Origin: a virus | DNA: 63,720 bases | IMG/VR virus record: IMGVR_UViG_3300025132_000035 | Location: 1 to 63,720 of that record | Reading direction: 5' to 3' (one strand) | In this document: positions 42,846-50,644 of the stretch, piece after piece | Layout of the letters: every line of letters begins with the position of its first letter | How positions within the stretch are numbered: position 1 is the stretch's first letter | Translations under genes and position numbers: made by a program | The notes under the pieces: generated by a model | Seen by the model: the letters and a program-made list of their open reading frames with translations, nothing else | Databases searched by the model: none | Told to the model about the DNA's origin: nothing

Positions 42846-42899
42846 TAGTATTGAAATTTATTAAATAGAAACGTTTAAACATATCTAAGGAGTTTTAAA

Positions 42900-43256
42900 A
42901 TGAGTATAATGTTAGCTAATAAAATATTTAGAGGTCTACCTAAAAATCAATTAGAGGTAGAGGAATTAATAGAAGCAATAGAGTTTCATTACCAAGAATT
43001 TTACTTTGAAAATTTTCTTGAGGAAATTGCAGAACACCATCACTATGCACCAAATAGTTCCCATGAAGATTTTTATACTACAGTTATTTGCGATCCTACG
43101 ATTCAAAAAAGTATCGTTACTACTTATAACTGTTTTGTAAGATATGAAATATTGCTTGATGAAAATGGGAACCAACAAGATATTTATTATCAAGCTGGAA
43201 CTATTAAGGCAACAGAACTTTTACAAGCTATTATTAAATTTGCAGAGGGGTTTTAA
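42900..43256 (+). CDS. Hypothetical protein
   Basis: 118 residues; AAGGAGTTTTAAA precedes the ATG, GTTTAAAC ends 19 bp before it. Acidic, contains EEIAEHHHYAPNSSHED. Function unknown. Confidence 0.55.
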   Translation: MSIMLANKIFRGLPKNQLEVEELIEAIEFHYQEFYFENFLEEIAEHHHYAPNSSHEDFYTTVICDPTIQKSIVTTYNCFVRYEILLDENGNQQDIYYQAGTIKATELLQAIIKFAEGF

Positions 43257-43258
43257 TT

Positions 43259-43372
43259 ATGTTAGATAAATGGGCAGTAATGGAACAAGCTATAGAAAAA
43301 TTAGAAGATGAGTTGGGACGTGAGCCAACAAGAGAAGAACTAGATCAAGAAATAGAAAGAAGGAGTGAGTAA
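43259..43372 (+). CDS. Small acidic helical peptide
   Basis: 37 residues (MLDKWAVMEQAIEKLED ... EIERRSE) with GAGGGG before the ATG. The REPTREEL segment resembles part of sigma-factor linkers. It ends 1 bp before the next ATG. Confidence 0.5.
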   Translation: MLDKWAVMEQAIEKLEDELGREPTREELDQEIERRSE

Positions 43373-43373
43373 A

Positions 43374-44015
43374 ATGACTAAGGTAAATGGGCATAGCAAA
43401 AACAAAATAGTAGAATCCTTGATTTCATATATTATATTAGATGTTGAATTTGAAGCATTTAATGAGATAAAAGAATTTGAGTACGGCCCGGAATATTATG
43501 ATGAAATCGGAAATGCAGATATGGGTGATCTACTTAAAAAAGAATGGAATAAAGACTCTAATTTTTTTGCAGATTATGTTGATAAAATTGTAAGTGATAA
43601 CGTTAGAATTGCCTTTAGTATTACTAATCGTATAGAGGGGTATTTTGATACGTTTGGTATAAAATCAAACACAATAAAAAAGGAAGTAACAGACTTTTTT
43701 AGATTACCATTTCTCCCCAATTATGCTACCGAAACTAGGGTTAATCTTTATACACCTATTATTATCCAAAAGATTAAAAACCATCTTTTAAATAACACTA
43801 GCCCATTTGAAGTTTATGATATTAGGGATGAAGAAGATAGTGATGATTGTCGCTACAATGAGACATCTAAGAATTATTTTGAATTTCCCCTTAATAAACT
43901 TATTATAGCAAATACCTATCAAGTGAAGGGTTTTGAGGGATGCTTTAAAGATGTCTTTGAGAGGTTTTTAGAATTTGATTATTTAGATAAAGCAAAAATT
44001 AATTACACAATCTAA
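43374..44015 (+). CDS. Hypothetical protein
   Basis: 213 residues from the ATG at 43374 (AAGGAG upstream). Acidic and aromatic, no recognised domain. Middle of the 42.4-44.2 kb operon. Confidence 0.55.
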   Translation: MTKVNGHSKNKIVESLISYIILDVEFEAFNEIKEFEYGPEYYDEIGNADMGDLLKKEWNKDSNFFADYVDKIVSDNVRIAFSITNRIEGYFDTFGIKSNTIKKEVTDFFRLPFLPNYATETRVNLYTPIIIQKIKNHLLNNTSPFEVYDIRDEEDSDDCRYNETSKNYFEFPLNKLIIANTYQVKGFEGCFKDVFERFLEFDYLDKAKINYTI

Positions 44016-44025
44016 GGGGTAGAAT

Positions 44026-44190
44026 ATGGATATAATATTATTTATGTTATTTATGTGGGGTCTTTATGAACTAGCTGTTTTTATCTGGGGCAAAATCATT
44101 TCTATTAAAAATAGTATCGTAGATCAAGTATCCCCAAAAAACTCAAAACTATTTACTGATCATATTATTGGAGATATTTACCTCAATTAA
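44026..44190 (+). CDS. Small membrane protein
   Basis: 54 residues (MDIILFMLFMWGLYELAV ... GDIYLN); membrane segment at 1-22, AAGGGGTAGAAT before the ATG. Function unknown. Confidence 0.5.
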   Translation: MDIILFMLFMWGLYELAVFIWGKIISIKNSIVDQVSPKNSKLFTDHIIGDIYLN

Positions 44191-44200
44191 TAATAAACTG

Positions 44201-44229
44201 TTGACAAATAGTTGTTTATGCCCTATACT
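44201..44229 (+). promoter_or_regulatory. Sigma70-type promoter
   Basis: TTGACA, 17 bp, TATACT. It drives the winged-helix gene at 44266 as a single-gene unit. Confidence 0.85.
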
Positions 44230-44265
44230 GTATTTATAGTAAATTAATTATAAGGAGTGTAGATT

Positions 44266-44691
44266 ATGAGTAAGTTTATAAATAAAGATATTTCTAAGAT
44301 GGATGACTATCAAGGCAAATTGCACAAAGAAGAAAAAATGAGTTTTATTCTAAAAGAACTTGGTTTCGCAAAGACTGATTTAACAGATAATGAAATTGCA
44401 GTTCTTTCTAAGATGTTGGGTTTTTGTGATTATAAATTTCCTGAACAATTTGGTGAACTTCTTGAAGAATCTGTAGAAATGACTCTTGAGTTAAATGAAA
44501 TAAACGAACTTCTTAATTGGAATGACCATCAAGTATCAGGGTTAATAAGTTCTTTAGAATCTAAGGGATTAGCATATAGTTTTAATGTTGATGGACGTAC
44601 ATTCCTTAACATAAGTCATAGAGGTATACACATACAAGTTCAGCAATTCGCAAACGTAGATGTAGACCCATCAGATTGTAATTGGTGTTAA
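44266..44691 (+). CDS. Winged-helix protein
   Basis: 141 residues; AAGGAGTGTAGATT precedes the ATG. LNEINELLNWNDHQVSGLIS, then SLESKGLAYSFNVDGRTFLN, fits a winged helix with its beta hairpin. Own promoter and terminator suggest a regulator. Confidence 0.55.
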   Translation: MSKFINKDISKMDDYQGKLHKEEKMSFILKELGFAKTDLTDNEIAVLSKMLGFCDYKFPEQFGELLEESVEMTLELNEINELLNWNDHQVSGLISSLESKGLAYSFNVDGRTFLNISHRGIHIQVQQFANVDVDPSDCNWC

Positions 44692-44728
44692 TTTGATATT
44701 TAAACCAAGAACATAGAACAATAATCAG

Positions 44729-44755
44729 GGGGTTACGAAAGTAGCCCCTTTTTTA
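44729..44755 (+). terminator. Terminator after winged-helix gene
   Basis: GGGG(T/T)AC GAAA GTAGCCCC stem with a GAAA tetraloop, then TTTTTTT. Confidence 0.85.
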
Positions 44756-44941
44756 TTTGCCTAACCACCCCTTGACGTGCTTTTGTCGTGCGATAGCCGC
44801 AATCAAAATACCAAAGAGTATAGTTCCTACCAACAACATTGAGTAATGTATTTCTGTATATCTTCCCAGAGCAATTAATATAGCATCTTCTGCAAAATGT
44901 AAAACACTAACAAAGGTTGCTATGTAACTAAATTTTTTCAT
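44753..44941 (-). CDS. Small membrane protein, holin-like candidate
   Basis: 62 residues with two hydrophobic segments (FSYIATFVSVLHFAEDAILI and YSMLLVGTILFGILIAAIA) and a basic tail (RQKHVKGWLGK). The size and shape fit a class II holin, but no endolysin is beside it. Start overlaps the upstream stop by 4 bp. Confidence 0.5.
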   Translation of the reverse strand: MKKFSYIATFVSVLHFAEDAILIALGRYTEIHYSMLLVGTILFGILIAAIARQKHVKGWLGK

Positions 44942-45117
44942 GGTTGTTTGTTCCTTGCGATTGTAAGATTACTAGCAATAACCATTAAAGTATTGGCATC
45001 TACTTTTGGATATTGCTTTTGTAGTTTCATAAAGTACAAATTAAATGCAGAATAAACATCATCATTTGCCCCTATTGGTTGATCTGACTTATTTAAATAA
45101 ACTCTCTTTATGTCCAT
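44938..45117 (-). CDS. Small hypothetical protein
   Basis: 59 residues (MDIKRVYLNKSDQ ... IARNKQP). A TATAAT (minus strand, 45122-45127) lies only 4 bp upstream of the start. Forms a pair with the membrane protein. Function unknown. Confidence 0.5.
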   Translation of the reverse strand: MDIKRVYLNKSDQPIGANDDVYSAFNLYFMKLQKQYPKVDANTLMVIASNLTIARNKQP

Positions 45118-45163
45118 ACTTTATTATACTTTATACCAATTTATTTTTATTTTAAAAAAAGTG

Positions 45164-45192
45164 TTGACAATATAATATTTATATAGTACTAT
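45164..45192 (+). promoter_or_regulatory. Sigma70-type promoter of the structured RNA
   Basis: TTGACA, 17 bp, TACTAT; predicted start near 45199. Same GTGTTGACA context as the other accessory promoters. No protein gene follows before the terminator at 45531. Confidence 0.85.
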
Positions 45193-45198
45193 ATATAC

Positions 45199-45559
45199 AT
45201 GAGATGAACTTAAACGATCTGGCACTGCATTAGTAGAAGGATTGAATCAACTTTCTAGAGTTGAACAAGAAATTCGAAGTTTGGAATCCAATGTAACGTT
45301 AAGGGTCTAGAGTAATTGATCTTAAGGGATAGGGGTGGTTAGCACCACACCTAATAGATAAAGGACTGGCAAGTCCTCTGGATAGATCAATGAAGACTAA
45401 TTCTAGGGAAGTGGGGGTTTAAGTTTGGGGACTAGAAAACTCAAACTGATTCCCCTTCCTGACTGGAGTCTTATTTAACAAGAAGGGAGGAAATCATGCT
45501 TTGTTCATAGGACTTATTAAACAAACTTAAAAGAGCCTAAAATTTTAGGCTCTTTTTTT
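45199..45559 (+). ncRNA. Highly structured non-coding RNA, ~360 nt
   Basis: Bounded by a strong promoter and a strong terminator. Predicted elements: hairpin TCAACT/AGTTGA (45247-45264); a three-way junction closed by ATTGATCT/AGATCAAT (45315-45322 with 45384-45391) holding hairpins 45331-45352 and AGGACT/AGTCCT (45362-45377); a second domain closed by AAGACT/AGTCTT (45393-45398 with 45467-45472) with a long stem AGGGAAGTGGG/CCCCTTCCT and inner AGTTT/AAACT. Near the end a perfect ribosome-binding site (GGGAGGAAATC) precedes a four-residue frame MLCS. It matches no RNA family known to me (not tRNA, tmRNA, 6S, RNase P or group I intron). Confidence 0.7.
45531..45559. terminator. Terminator between the RNA and the Mom-like gene
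   Basis: A perfect 24-bp palindrome (AAGAGCCTAAAA / TTTTAGGCTCTT) followed by TTTTT on the plus strand; on the minus strand it lies just after the Mom-like stop and can serve both units. Confidence 0.9.
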
Positions 45560-45560
45560 A

Positions 45561-46523
45561 TTACAATAACTTTAATTGTTGTGGGGTGAGTTTGGGCAAC
45601 TTTTTTAAGTCAATTAAATTACGAGGATTTTTTAAATAGGATTCACAAAACCACTTAATTGAAGGATTAGTATGTGCCTGTTCTAACACATAATTTAAAT
45701 TACTAGGGTTAATTAATTTCAGGGCTTTATTAGCATATTCGTCATCCCCTATCAATTTATACATTACGCTTAACCTAGCCAACAAATTTTCGGAATGTGT
45801 GAACACTGTATCAGTCATACCTTTTTCATAAGGTGGGTAAGGTAATTCTGGGAGTAGTATTTCTTTCGTTTTGTTTAAACAATATATATATCTATAAGTT
45901 TTAACTTTAAATGCTCGTAATTTATTGTCTAAGTACAGACGATTCTTATTTAAAAATCCTGTTGGTCGCTTTGTATTCTCTAATGGAACTTTATGGAATA
46001 ATTCTTTACTGTTAATATCTTGCAAAAATACAGAATTAGAATGTCCATAATATTTAAAATTAGCTGCTTTATATATTGTTCCACATCCTAATCTACCATC
46101 AGCAAAAGATTGAATAGTATATATATATGGATATAACTTTTTTATAATTTTAAAAGATGCTCCTATTAGCGTGGTTTCAGCATTGTACCCTAATTCGTCA
46201 TCGATCCATAGTCTATTTAACTCTACTACATTTTCTTTATCAAAATCTGGGTTAAGTTTTTTATAACTATTTGGGTTCATTAAATTACCAAATACGGCAG
46301 CACCTAAGAGAGTACCATCTCTAAATACACCTATATTCACTAAACCAAACGAGGTGTTCCATTTATGCGAATAATGATATTTAACCATCATATTCTTTGC
46401 TGTTTGATATGGAATTTCTCGGAAGATTAAGGTGCCATTGGTTTTAGTTTCTTTAATAATTTTCAAGCTATTACCACTAACAGTTACAAGACCATTCAAA
46501 TAAGGGAGTATTCTCCCCAACAT
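45561..46523 (-). CDS. Mom-like DNA adenine modification enzyme
   Basis: 320 residues from the ATG at 46523; a TTG at 46466 is an alternative that would remove the 47-bp overlap with the upstream gene. The pattern KYHYSHKW (48-55), GAAVFG (75-79), ELNRLWIDDELG (101-112) and IQSFADGRLGCGTIYKAANF (137-156) matches the Mom family of phage Mu, a GNAT-fold enzyme that turns adenine in DNA into N6-carbamoylmethyl adenine and protects phage DNA from restriction. The C-terminal ~130 residues are an extension not present in Mu Mom. Read-out of the actual base modification is not possible here. Confidence 0.75.
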   Translation of the reverse strand: MLGRILPYLNGLVTVSGNSLKIIKETKTNGTLIFREIPYQTAKNMMVKYHYSHKWNTSFGLVNIGVFRDGTLLGAAVFGNLMNPNSYKKLNPDFDKENVVELNRLWIDDELGYNAETTLIGASFKIIKKLYPYIYTIQSFADGRLGCGTIYKAANFKYYGHSNSVFLQDINSKELFHKVPLENTKRPTGFLNKNRLYLDNKLRAFKVKTYRYIYCLNKTKEILLPELPYPPYEKGMTDTVFTHSENLLARLSVMYKLIGDDEYANKALKLINPSNLNYVLEQAHTNPSIKWFCESYLKNPRNLIDLKKLPKLTPQQLKLL

Positions 46524-46740
46524 ATGCACCCAGAGTATTAAATTCAAACCATTCCAAAGACTCTTTATCACACCAATCATTATCTTCCATAAGTTGTTGA
46601 ATGCATTTTTCACTTGAATAAAGAACCACAGGAATGTTATTTCGAAAACCTATTCCCTTAATTGCCCTATCGTACCCATCTGCAAACAATGCATCAGGGT
46701 TAATTTTTACTATGTATTTTTCAATTATCTTTCTATCCAT
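46477..46740 (-). CDS. Conserved phage protein upstream of Mom-like gene
   Basis: 87 residues; AAGGAGTAATT precedes the ATG. INPDALFADGYDRAIKGIGF, then WFEFNTLGAYVGENTPLF, follows the pattern of a small family found in many phages, function unknown. GTTTAAAC (46768-46775) lies 27 bp before the start. It overlaps the Mom-like gene. Confidence 0.65.
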   Translation of the reverse strand: MDRKIIEKYIVKINPDALFADGYDRAIKGIGFRNNIPVVLYSSEKCIQQLMEDNDWCDKESLEWFEFNTLGAYVGENTPLFEWSCNC

Positions 46741-46785
46741 AATTACTCCTTATGCATAAATAAAGACGTTTAAACACCTTTAGTG

Positions 46786-47868
46786 CTAAAATAAAGACAT
46801 TTGTTCTTTGCTTTTGGTATCTAGGGTCAAACCCCAATTCTCTAAATCTTGTTTCCATTCTGAGTTAATTTCACCAATATATTCATGAGTATAACAGATT
46901 CTTTTTGTATCAACTCTCCAATGATCAAAACCAGATTTTTTTGATAGACGTCTTGGTTTTAAGTTATGGACTGTTGGTCTCCATAAAGGACTTTTCTCTC
47001 TGTACTCTCCTAACAAAACATTAGAGGTTTTAGTAAACATTCTTTTCCCATTTTGTACATAAAGTTGGCTGATATAATGTGATAGTCTGGTACCAATTCC
47101 TAATCCTTGATATTTAGGTACTGTTACTAATCTATGTGACCTAAAAGCATTTTTAAGACTTCCTGATGGCAATGTCTGAATGGCTTGAAACCCAGCTGGT
47201 TTGCCATCAACATAGGCTTCATAACAACGTGAACTTATGTTTAAATTACCTGTTAAATAATGATGCTTTTTATAATACTCCCATCTTTGATAAGGAACTC
47301 TTTTAATATCAAATTGATAAGATAAATCTAAAGTTTGTTTTTTAAAAGAAGCAGTTTCAACATTATATATCCAGTCTGCTTTTAACCATTCTGTAATATC
47401 CTCGTGACCAGTAGCAACAACTATGTTTTTTCTTGTAATGCCTTTATTAATAGAACTACATATTGATTTCGCAGACTCTCTATCTAGGGTACTGGTAAAT
47501 TCATCTACCAAATAAATTGGCTTGTCTTTTGAAAACGTTAACGCTAGTTTAGCCCTGTATTGTTCTCCCATAGATAAAGTGTCTATTGATCTTATCCATG
47601 TGGGAACGCTGTTTAGCCCAACACTTTTAAAGTAATGAATTGCTTCCTCAGAATCAGAAAAACTTTCGCAAATAGGGTTATTGTCATATGAGTCAAGGTC
47701 TAAAACATCCCCTAAAGATTTTAATATAGTTGTTTTACCACTACCACTTGCACCAATAATGATCCCAACACCAAAGTCTTTTGGAAAAGTTGGAATAAAT
47801 ATTTTTTCCAAATAGTGATCAGATTCTGCCAAATCAAATTTTACTTTTATATCATCTACTATATTCAA
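46786..47868 (-). CDS. ABC-ATPase fused to GNAT acetyltransferase
   Basis: 360 residues; TTG start with GGGG upstream. ABC ATPase part: Walker A GASGSGKT (39-46), signature LSMGEQ (98-103), Walker B IYLVDE (118-123), His155 switch. From ~190 a GNAT domain with acetyl-CoA loop QGLGIG (254-259) and RLSHYI. No membrane segments, so it is not a transporter. Such fusions occur in phage DNA-modification neighbourhoods; placed two genes from the Mom-like enzyme it probably takes part in base hypermodification or its energy-dependent control (inference). Confidence 0.72.
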   Translation of the reverse strand: MNIVDDIKVKFDLAESDHYLEKIFIPTFPKDFGVGIIIGASGSGKTTILKSLGDVLDLDSYDNNPICESFSDSEEAIHYFKSVGLNSVPTWIRSIDTLSMGEQYRAKLALTFSKDKPIYLVDEFTSTLDRESAKSICSSINKGITRKNIVVATGHEDITEWLKADWIYNVETASFKKQTLDLSYQFDIKRVPYQRWEYYKKHHYLTGNLNISSRCYEAYVDGKPAGFQAIQTLPSGSLKNAFRSHRLVTVPKYQGLGIGTRLSHYISQLYVQNGKRMFTKTSNVLLGEYREKSPLWRPTVHNLKPRRLSKKSGFDHWRVDTKRICYTHEYIGEINSEWKQDLENWGLTLDTKSKEQMSLF

Positions 47869-47892
47869 TCTATTACCCCTATTAAAACAAAA

Positions 47893-47940
47893 GGAACCAT
47901 CATATCAGACTGTAATAAGCCCTTAATGTACAATGGTTCC
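47893..47940 (-). promoter_or_regulatory. Leader stem before the ABC-GNAT gene
   Basis: GGAACCAT and ATGGTTCC are complementary across 32 bases, in the 5' leader of the ABC-GNAT gene, with a second hairpin CCAGA/TCTGG at 48009-48027. Possible RNA-level control. Confidence 0.4.
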
Positions 47941-48082
47941 AGTTGCCATACCAAAGGAGAGAGAGTTTTTTTTGTAGCGTTGTTATTTATCTCTTTTTTC
48001 AATAAGTGCCAGACATAACATATCTGGACTTTAATAAAATAAATGTTCTCTCTCGTGCTATGGTATTACTATATCACAATAA

Positions 48083-48544
48083 TTATGAATAAACAACAGC
48101 AGAATAATCGTAATTTATACTTTGTTGGTTTATTGATAATATTTCAGCACCTAATCTTGTGTGAAACTTGTGAGCCATATCTGTTTTTGGACTCATTGTC
48201 ATAAACTTAGTAACTTCGAAATAGTTTGATTGGATGTAGTCTACTGTACTAAATAACATACGTTTGCCATAACCAGCTTTGTTTGCCCAGATCGTATAAA
48301 ATACAGCTATTGAATCTTTATCATCTGGAGAACAATTGTAGTCACGTAAATCATGTACAGTGGTTGGAATTTCTTTGCAGTAAGCAACACATACTGTTGC
48401 TAAAACCTGATCATCTTTGATAAGGGAATAAACTTCTCTGTCATCGGAAGTTCTAAATAGAGCATCAAGTTCTGGTCTAATGGGGTCATCGTGAATTCTT
48501 TGAAGGGCTAAGTGGTGGTTTCTTTCTAATAAATCCTCAGTCAT
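48083..48544 (-). CDS. GNAT-family acetyltransferase
   Basis: 153 residues; ATG at 48544 chosen because GGAGATAGAAAC precedes it. VYSLIKDDQVLATVCVAYCK and FYTIWANKAGYGKRMLFSTV fit GNAT beta strands and the acetyl-CoA loop; FHTRLGAEIL is the typical C-terminal part. Substrate unknown; a third GNAT-fold protein beside the Mom-like and ABC-GNAT genes. Confidence 0.65.
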   Translation of the reverse strand: MTEDLLERNHHLALQRIHDDPIRPELDALFRTSDDREVYSLIKDDQVLATVCVAYCKEIPTTVHDLRDYNCSPDDKDSIAVFYTIWANKAGYGKRMLFSTVDYIQSNYFEVTKFMTMSPKTDMAHKFHTRLGAEILSINQQSINYDYSAVVYS

Positions 48545-48585
48545 GTTTCTATCTCCTGTTTTCTTTACCACGTTCTTAGTTCACG

Positions 48586-48789
48586 TTATTCTTCCCTTTT
48601 TTTGCCTGATCGATCAAACTGGTATTGTTTCAAATCCCAACAATCAAGGCATAACCCATTTCCTAAGATTTGTGGTTCAATGTTGCCACATCTTTTATAT
48701 TTAGCACAGATTCCATAAGATTCAGTAGGTAGCTGAACTGGGTTAAACATATAAGCATAAACAGGTTTACCCTTACGAGCAGACATCAA
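48586..48789 (-). CDS. Small zinc-ribbon protein
   Basis: 67 residues. ICAKYKRCGN ... GLCLDCWD gives four Cys. Start overlaps the preceding stop by 4 bp. In Mu, a zinc-finger protein (Com) is needed for mom translation; a similar role here is only a possibility. Confidence 0.55.
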   Translation of the reverse strand: MMSARKGKPVYAYMFNPVQLPTESYGICAKYKRCGNIEPQILGNGLCLDCWDLKQYQFDRSGKKREE

Positions 48790-48974
48790 ATTTTTAATAT
48801 TTCTAACTCATCTCTCCAGATTTCTGCATTTCTTGATTTCTGGGTTCTCAGTTCAACTCGACCCTTAAAATCAAATCTCATATTTTGTATGAGCCTTGTT
48901 ACTTTCTTTGCATCTTCTGAATCGCTAAGTTCTACTCTTATGTAATCTTTAAAAACTTCTTTTCTTAATCCCAA
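48786..48974 (-). CDS. Small hypothetical protein
   Basis: 62 residues; TTG start with AGGAGATTTTAG upstream. Charged alpha/beta. First gene after the structured leader at 48975-49138. Function unknown. Confidence 0.5.
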   Translation of the reverse strand: MGLRKEVFKDYIRVELSDSEDAKKVTRLIQNMRFDFKGRVELRTQKSRNAEIWRDELEILKI

Positions 48975-49138
48975 ACTAAAATCTCCTTTTCTTTTGTAGG
49001 GAGATCGTAGGCTTTTAATCTCCCTCGATATGGATTATGACCACTTTACACCCTTTACTCTGCTACGCTATGGGTACCATGTAGTCAGAATAAATCTACC
49101 ATCCGACCAAGTAAAGTACCATATACTTTATTATACTT
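48975..49138 (-). promoter_or_regulatory. Structured 5' leader
   Basis: About 160 bases between the promoter and the TTG start: hairpin GGGAGAT/ATCTCCC (48999-49005 with 49018-49024), pairing CTTTACT/AGTAAAG further upstream and GGTACC repeats. The hairpin lies directly before the ribosome-binding site. Riboswitch-like, no known class recognised. Confidence 0.45.
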
Positions 49139-49166
49139 ATAATACTAAGTTTTTATTTTATGTCAA
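49139..49166 (-). promoter_or_regulatory. Sigma70-type promoter
   Basis: On the minus strand TTGACA and TATTAT are separated by 16 bp, overlapping the end of the 49158-49454 gene. Confidence 0.7.
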
Positions 49167-49454
49167 ATTTTCATCATCAGTAAATGCTTTTAAAAATACG
49201 TCAGGAATCTTGGTTGGTTCCTCTATTTCTTCAGGTTTTTTGCCTGTCATTTTTTGCCACATTGAATTGTATTGTGCTTGATGCAAAACATCACCATTAA
49301 TTGTTGTTTCAAAACGTTTCGCAATAGTTGATAACAACTCAAACATTTTTTCATCTTCAGGTAAACCCTGTTCAACAGTAATAGTAATATGTGGTAATTT
49401 GTGTTTCTTTAACGTTGTTAAAATGTATTCTCTAAAGGCATCATTAAATTTCAT
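49158..49454 (-). CDS. Hypothetical protein after NadA
   Basis: 98 residues; AGGATG upstream, overlapping the nadA stop by 4 bp. Helical, with LPHITITVEQGLPEDEKMFE. Co-transcribed with nadA; function unknown. Confidence 0.55.
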   Translation of the reverse strand: MKFNDAFREYILTTLKKHKLPHITITVEQGLPEDEKMFELLSTIAKRFETTINGDVLHQAQYNSMWQKMTGKKPEEIEEPTKIPDVFLKAFTDDENLT

Positions 49455-50644
49455 AGTACTAGCATCCTATTCAAAGCACGTTTAGCGTAATATTTAGTTT
49501 CTTCATCAACCTCTATTATATTAACAGGTTTTTTGTCATCATACATTATACTTTCTAAAACCCACAATAAATAAGCTGGATGAATCCTATACATTGTGGC
49601 ACATGGACACACCATAGAATCAAGACAAAATATTGTTTTGTCTGGGTTGGTTTTAGCTAATCTATTAACAAGATTTATTTCTGTCCCAATTGCCCAAATA
49701 GATTTTGGTTTAGAGTTATTAACCATGTTTATTATTGCCTCAGTTGAGCCAGTTCTGTCAGCTTTCATGACAACATCATTAGTACATTCAGGATGAACAA
49801 CAACTTTCACATTAGGATACTTTTGACGTGCCATTTCTATTTGTTTTGTTGTAAATCTAGTGTGAACCGAACAATGCCCTTGCCAAAGAATTACTGTGGC
49901 TTTTGTTAATTCTTCTAGTGTATGCCCACCTAAAGGTTTGTTAGGGTTCCAAACAATTATCTGGTCATCTGGAATATCCCATTTTTTAGCAACATTTCTC
50001 CCTAAGTGTTGATCTGGTAAAAAGAATATTTTGTTTCCTTTATCCATTGCCCATTTAAATGCTTTAGTTGCATTAGAACTTGTGCAAATAATCCCCTTGT
50101 TTCTACCACATAGTGCTTTGATCTCAGCAGTAGAGTTCATATATGCTACTGGAATAACATCAACCCAAGAACCAACATTGGCTAAAATATCTAACCAAGC
50201 ATCTTGAACTTTCTCAGTTGGAGCCATATCAGCCATTGAACAACCAGCTGCTAAATTAGGCAATATAACTTTTTGCCAATCATCACTAACCACATCAGCT
50301 GTTTCTGCCATAAACCTTACACCACAAAAAACGATCCATTTAGATTTTTGTATTGCTGAGTATTGAGAGAGTTTAAACGAATCCCCTGTTACATCTGCAA
50401 ATTGGATTACTTCCTCTCTTTGGTAATGATGCCCAAGAATAGTTACTGCTGTTGAAAGTTTTGCTTTTGCACTAAATATTCGTTCTTTTATTACTTGGGG
50501 ATCAAGACGTAAATATGCTTGTGGAACTTCTTGCCAGTTCACATTTATTTCAAGTTCTTCTATTAGTGGTTTTGTTACCAACTGAGATTCTTCTTGGCAG
50601 AATGCTGCCTGTTCTAACTCTGTAACAGGTATTCGAGTTACCAT
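49451..50644 (-). CDS. nadA: Quinolinate synthase NadA
   Basis: 397 residues, full family length. Iron-sulfur ligands are in place: Cys135 (AAGCSMAD), Cys258 (WQGHCSVH) and Cys346/348 (VCPCATMYRIHP). Substrate-site segments GHHYQ (71-75), FMAETADVV, and HPE (284-286) are kept. It condenses iminoaspartate with dihydroxyacetone phosphate to quinolinate in de novo NAD synthesis. No nadB or nadC is present, so it would rely on host enzymes. ATG overlaps the upstream stop (TGATG). Confidence 0.92.
   Translation of the reverse strand: MVTRIPVTELEQAAFCQEESQLVTKPLIEELEINVNWQEVPQAYLRLDPQVIKERIFSAKAKLSTAVTILGHHYQREEVIQFADVTGDSFKLSQYSAIQKSKWIVFCGVRFMAETADVVSDDWQKVILPNLAAGCSMADMAPTEKVQDAWLDILANVGSWVDVIPVAYMNSTAEIKALCGRNKGIICTSSNATKAFKWAMDKGNKIFFLPDQHLGRNVAKKWDIPDDQIIVWNPNKPLGGHTLEELTKATVILWQGHCSVHTRFTTKQIEMARQKYPNVKVVVHPECTNDVVMKADRTGSTEAIINMVNNSKPKSIWAIGTEINLVNRLAKTNPDKTIFCLDSMVCPCATMYRIHPAYLLWVLESIMYDDKKPVNIIEVDEETKYYAKRALNRMLVL

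Noticed and set aside
45199-45560. tRNA, tmRNA, RNase P RNA or group I intron in the structured region
   Set aside because: None of the diagnostic conserved sequences or shapes is present; the stems have a different arrangement.
46524-46613. N-terminal extension of the Mom-like protein
   Set aside because: It lies fully inside the upstream conserved phage gene and looks like an out-of-frame shadow (hydrophobic Trp/Leu-rich).
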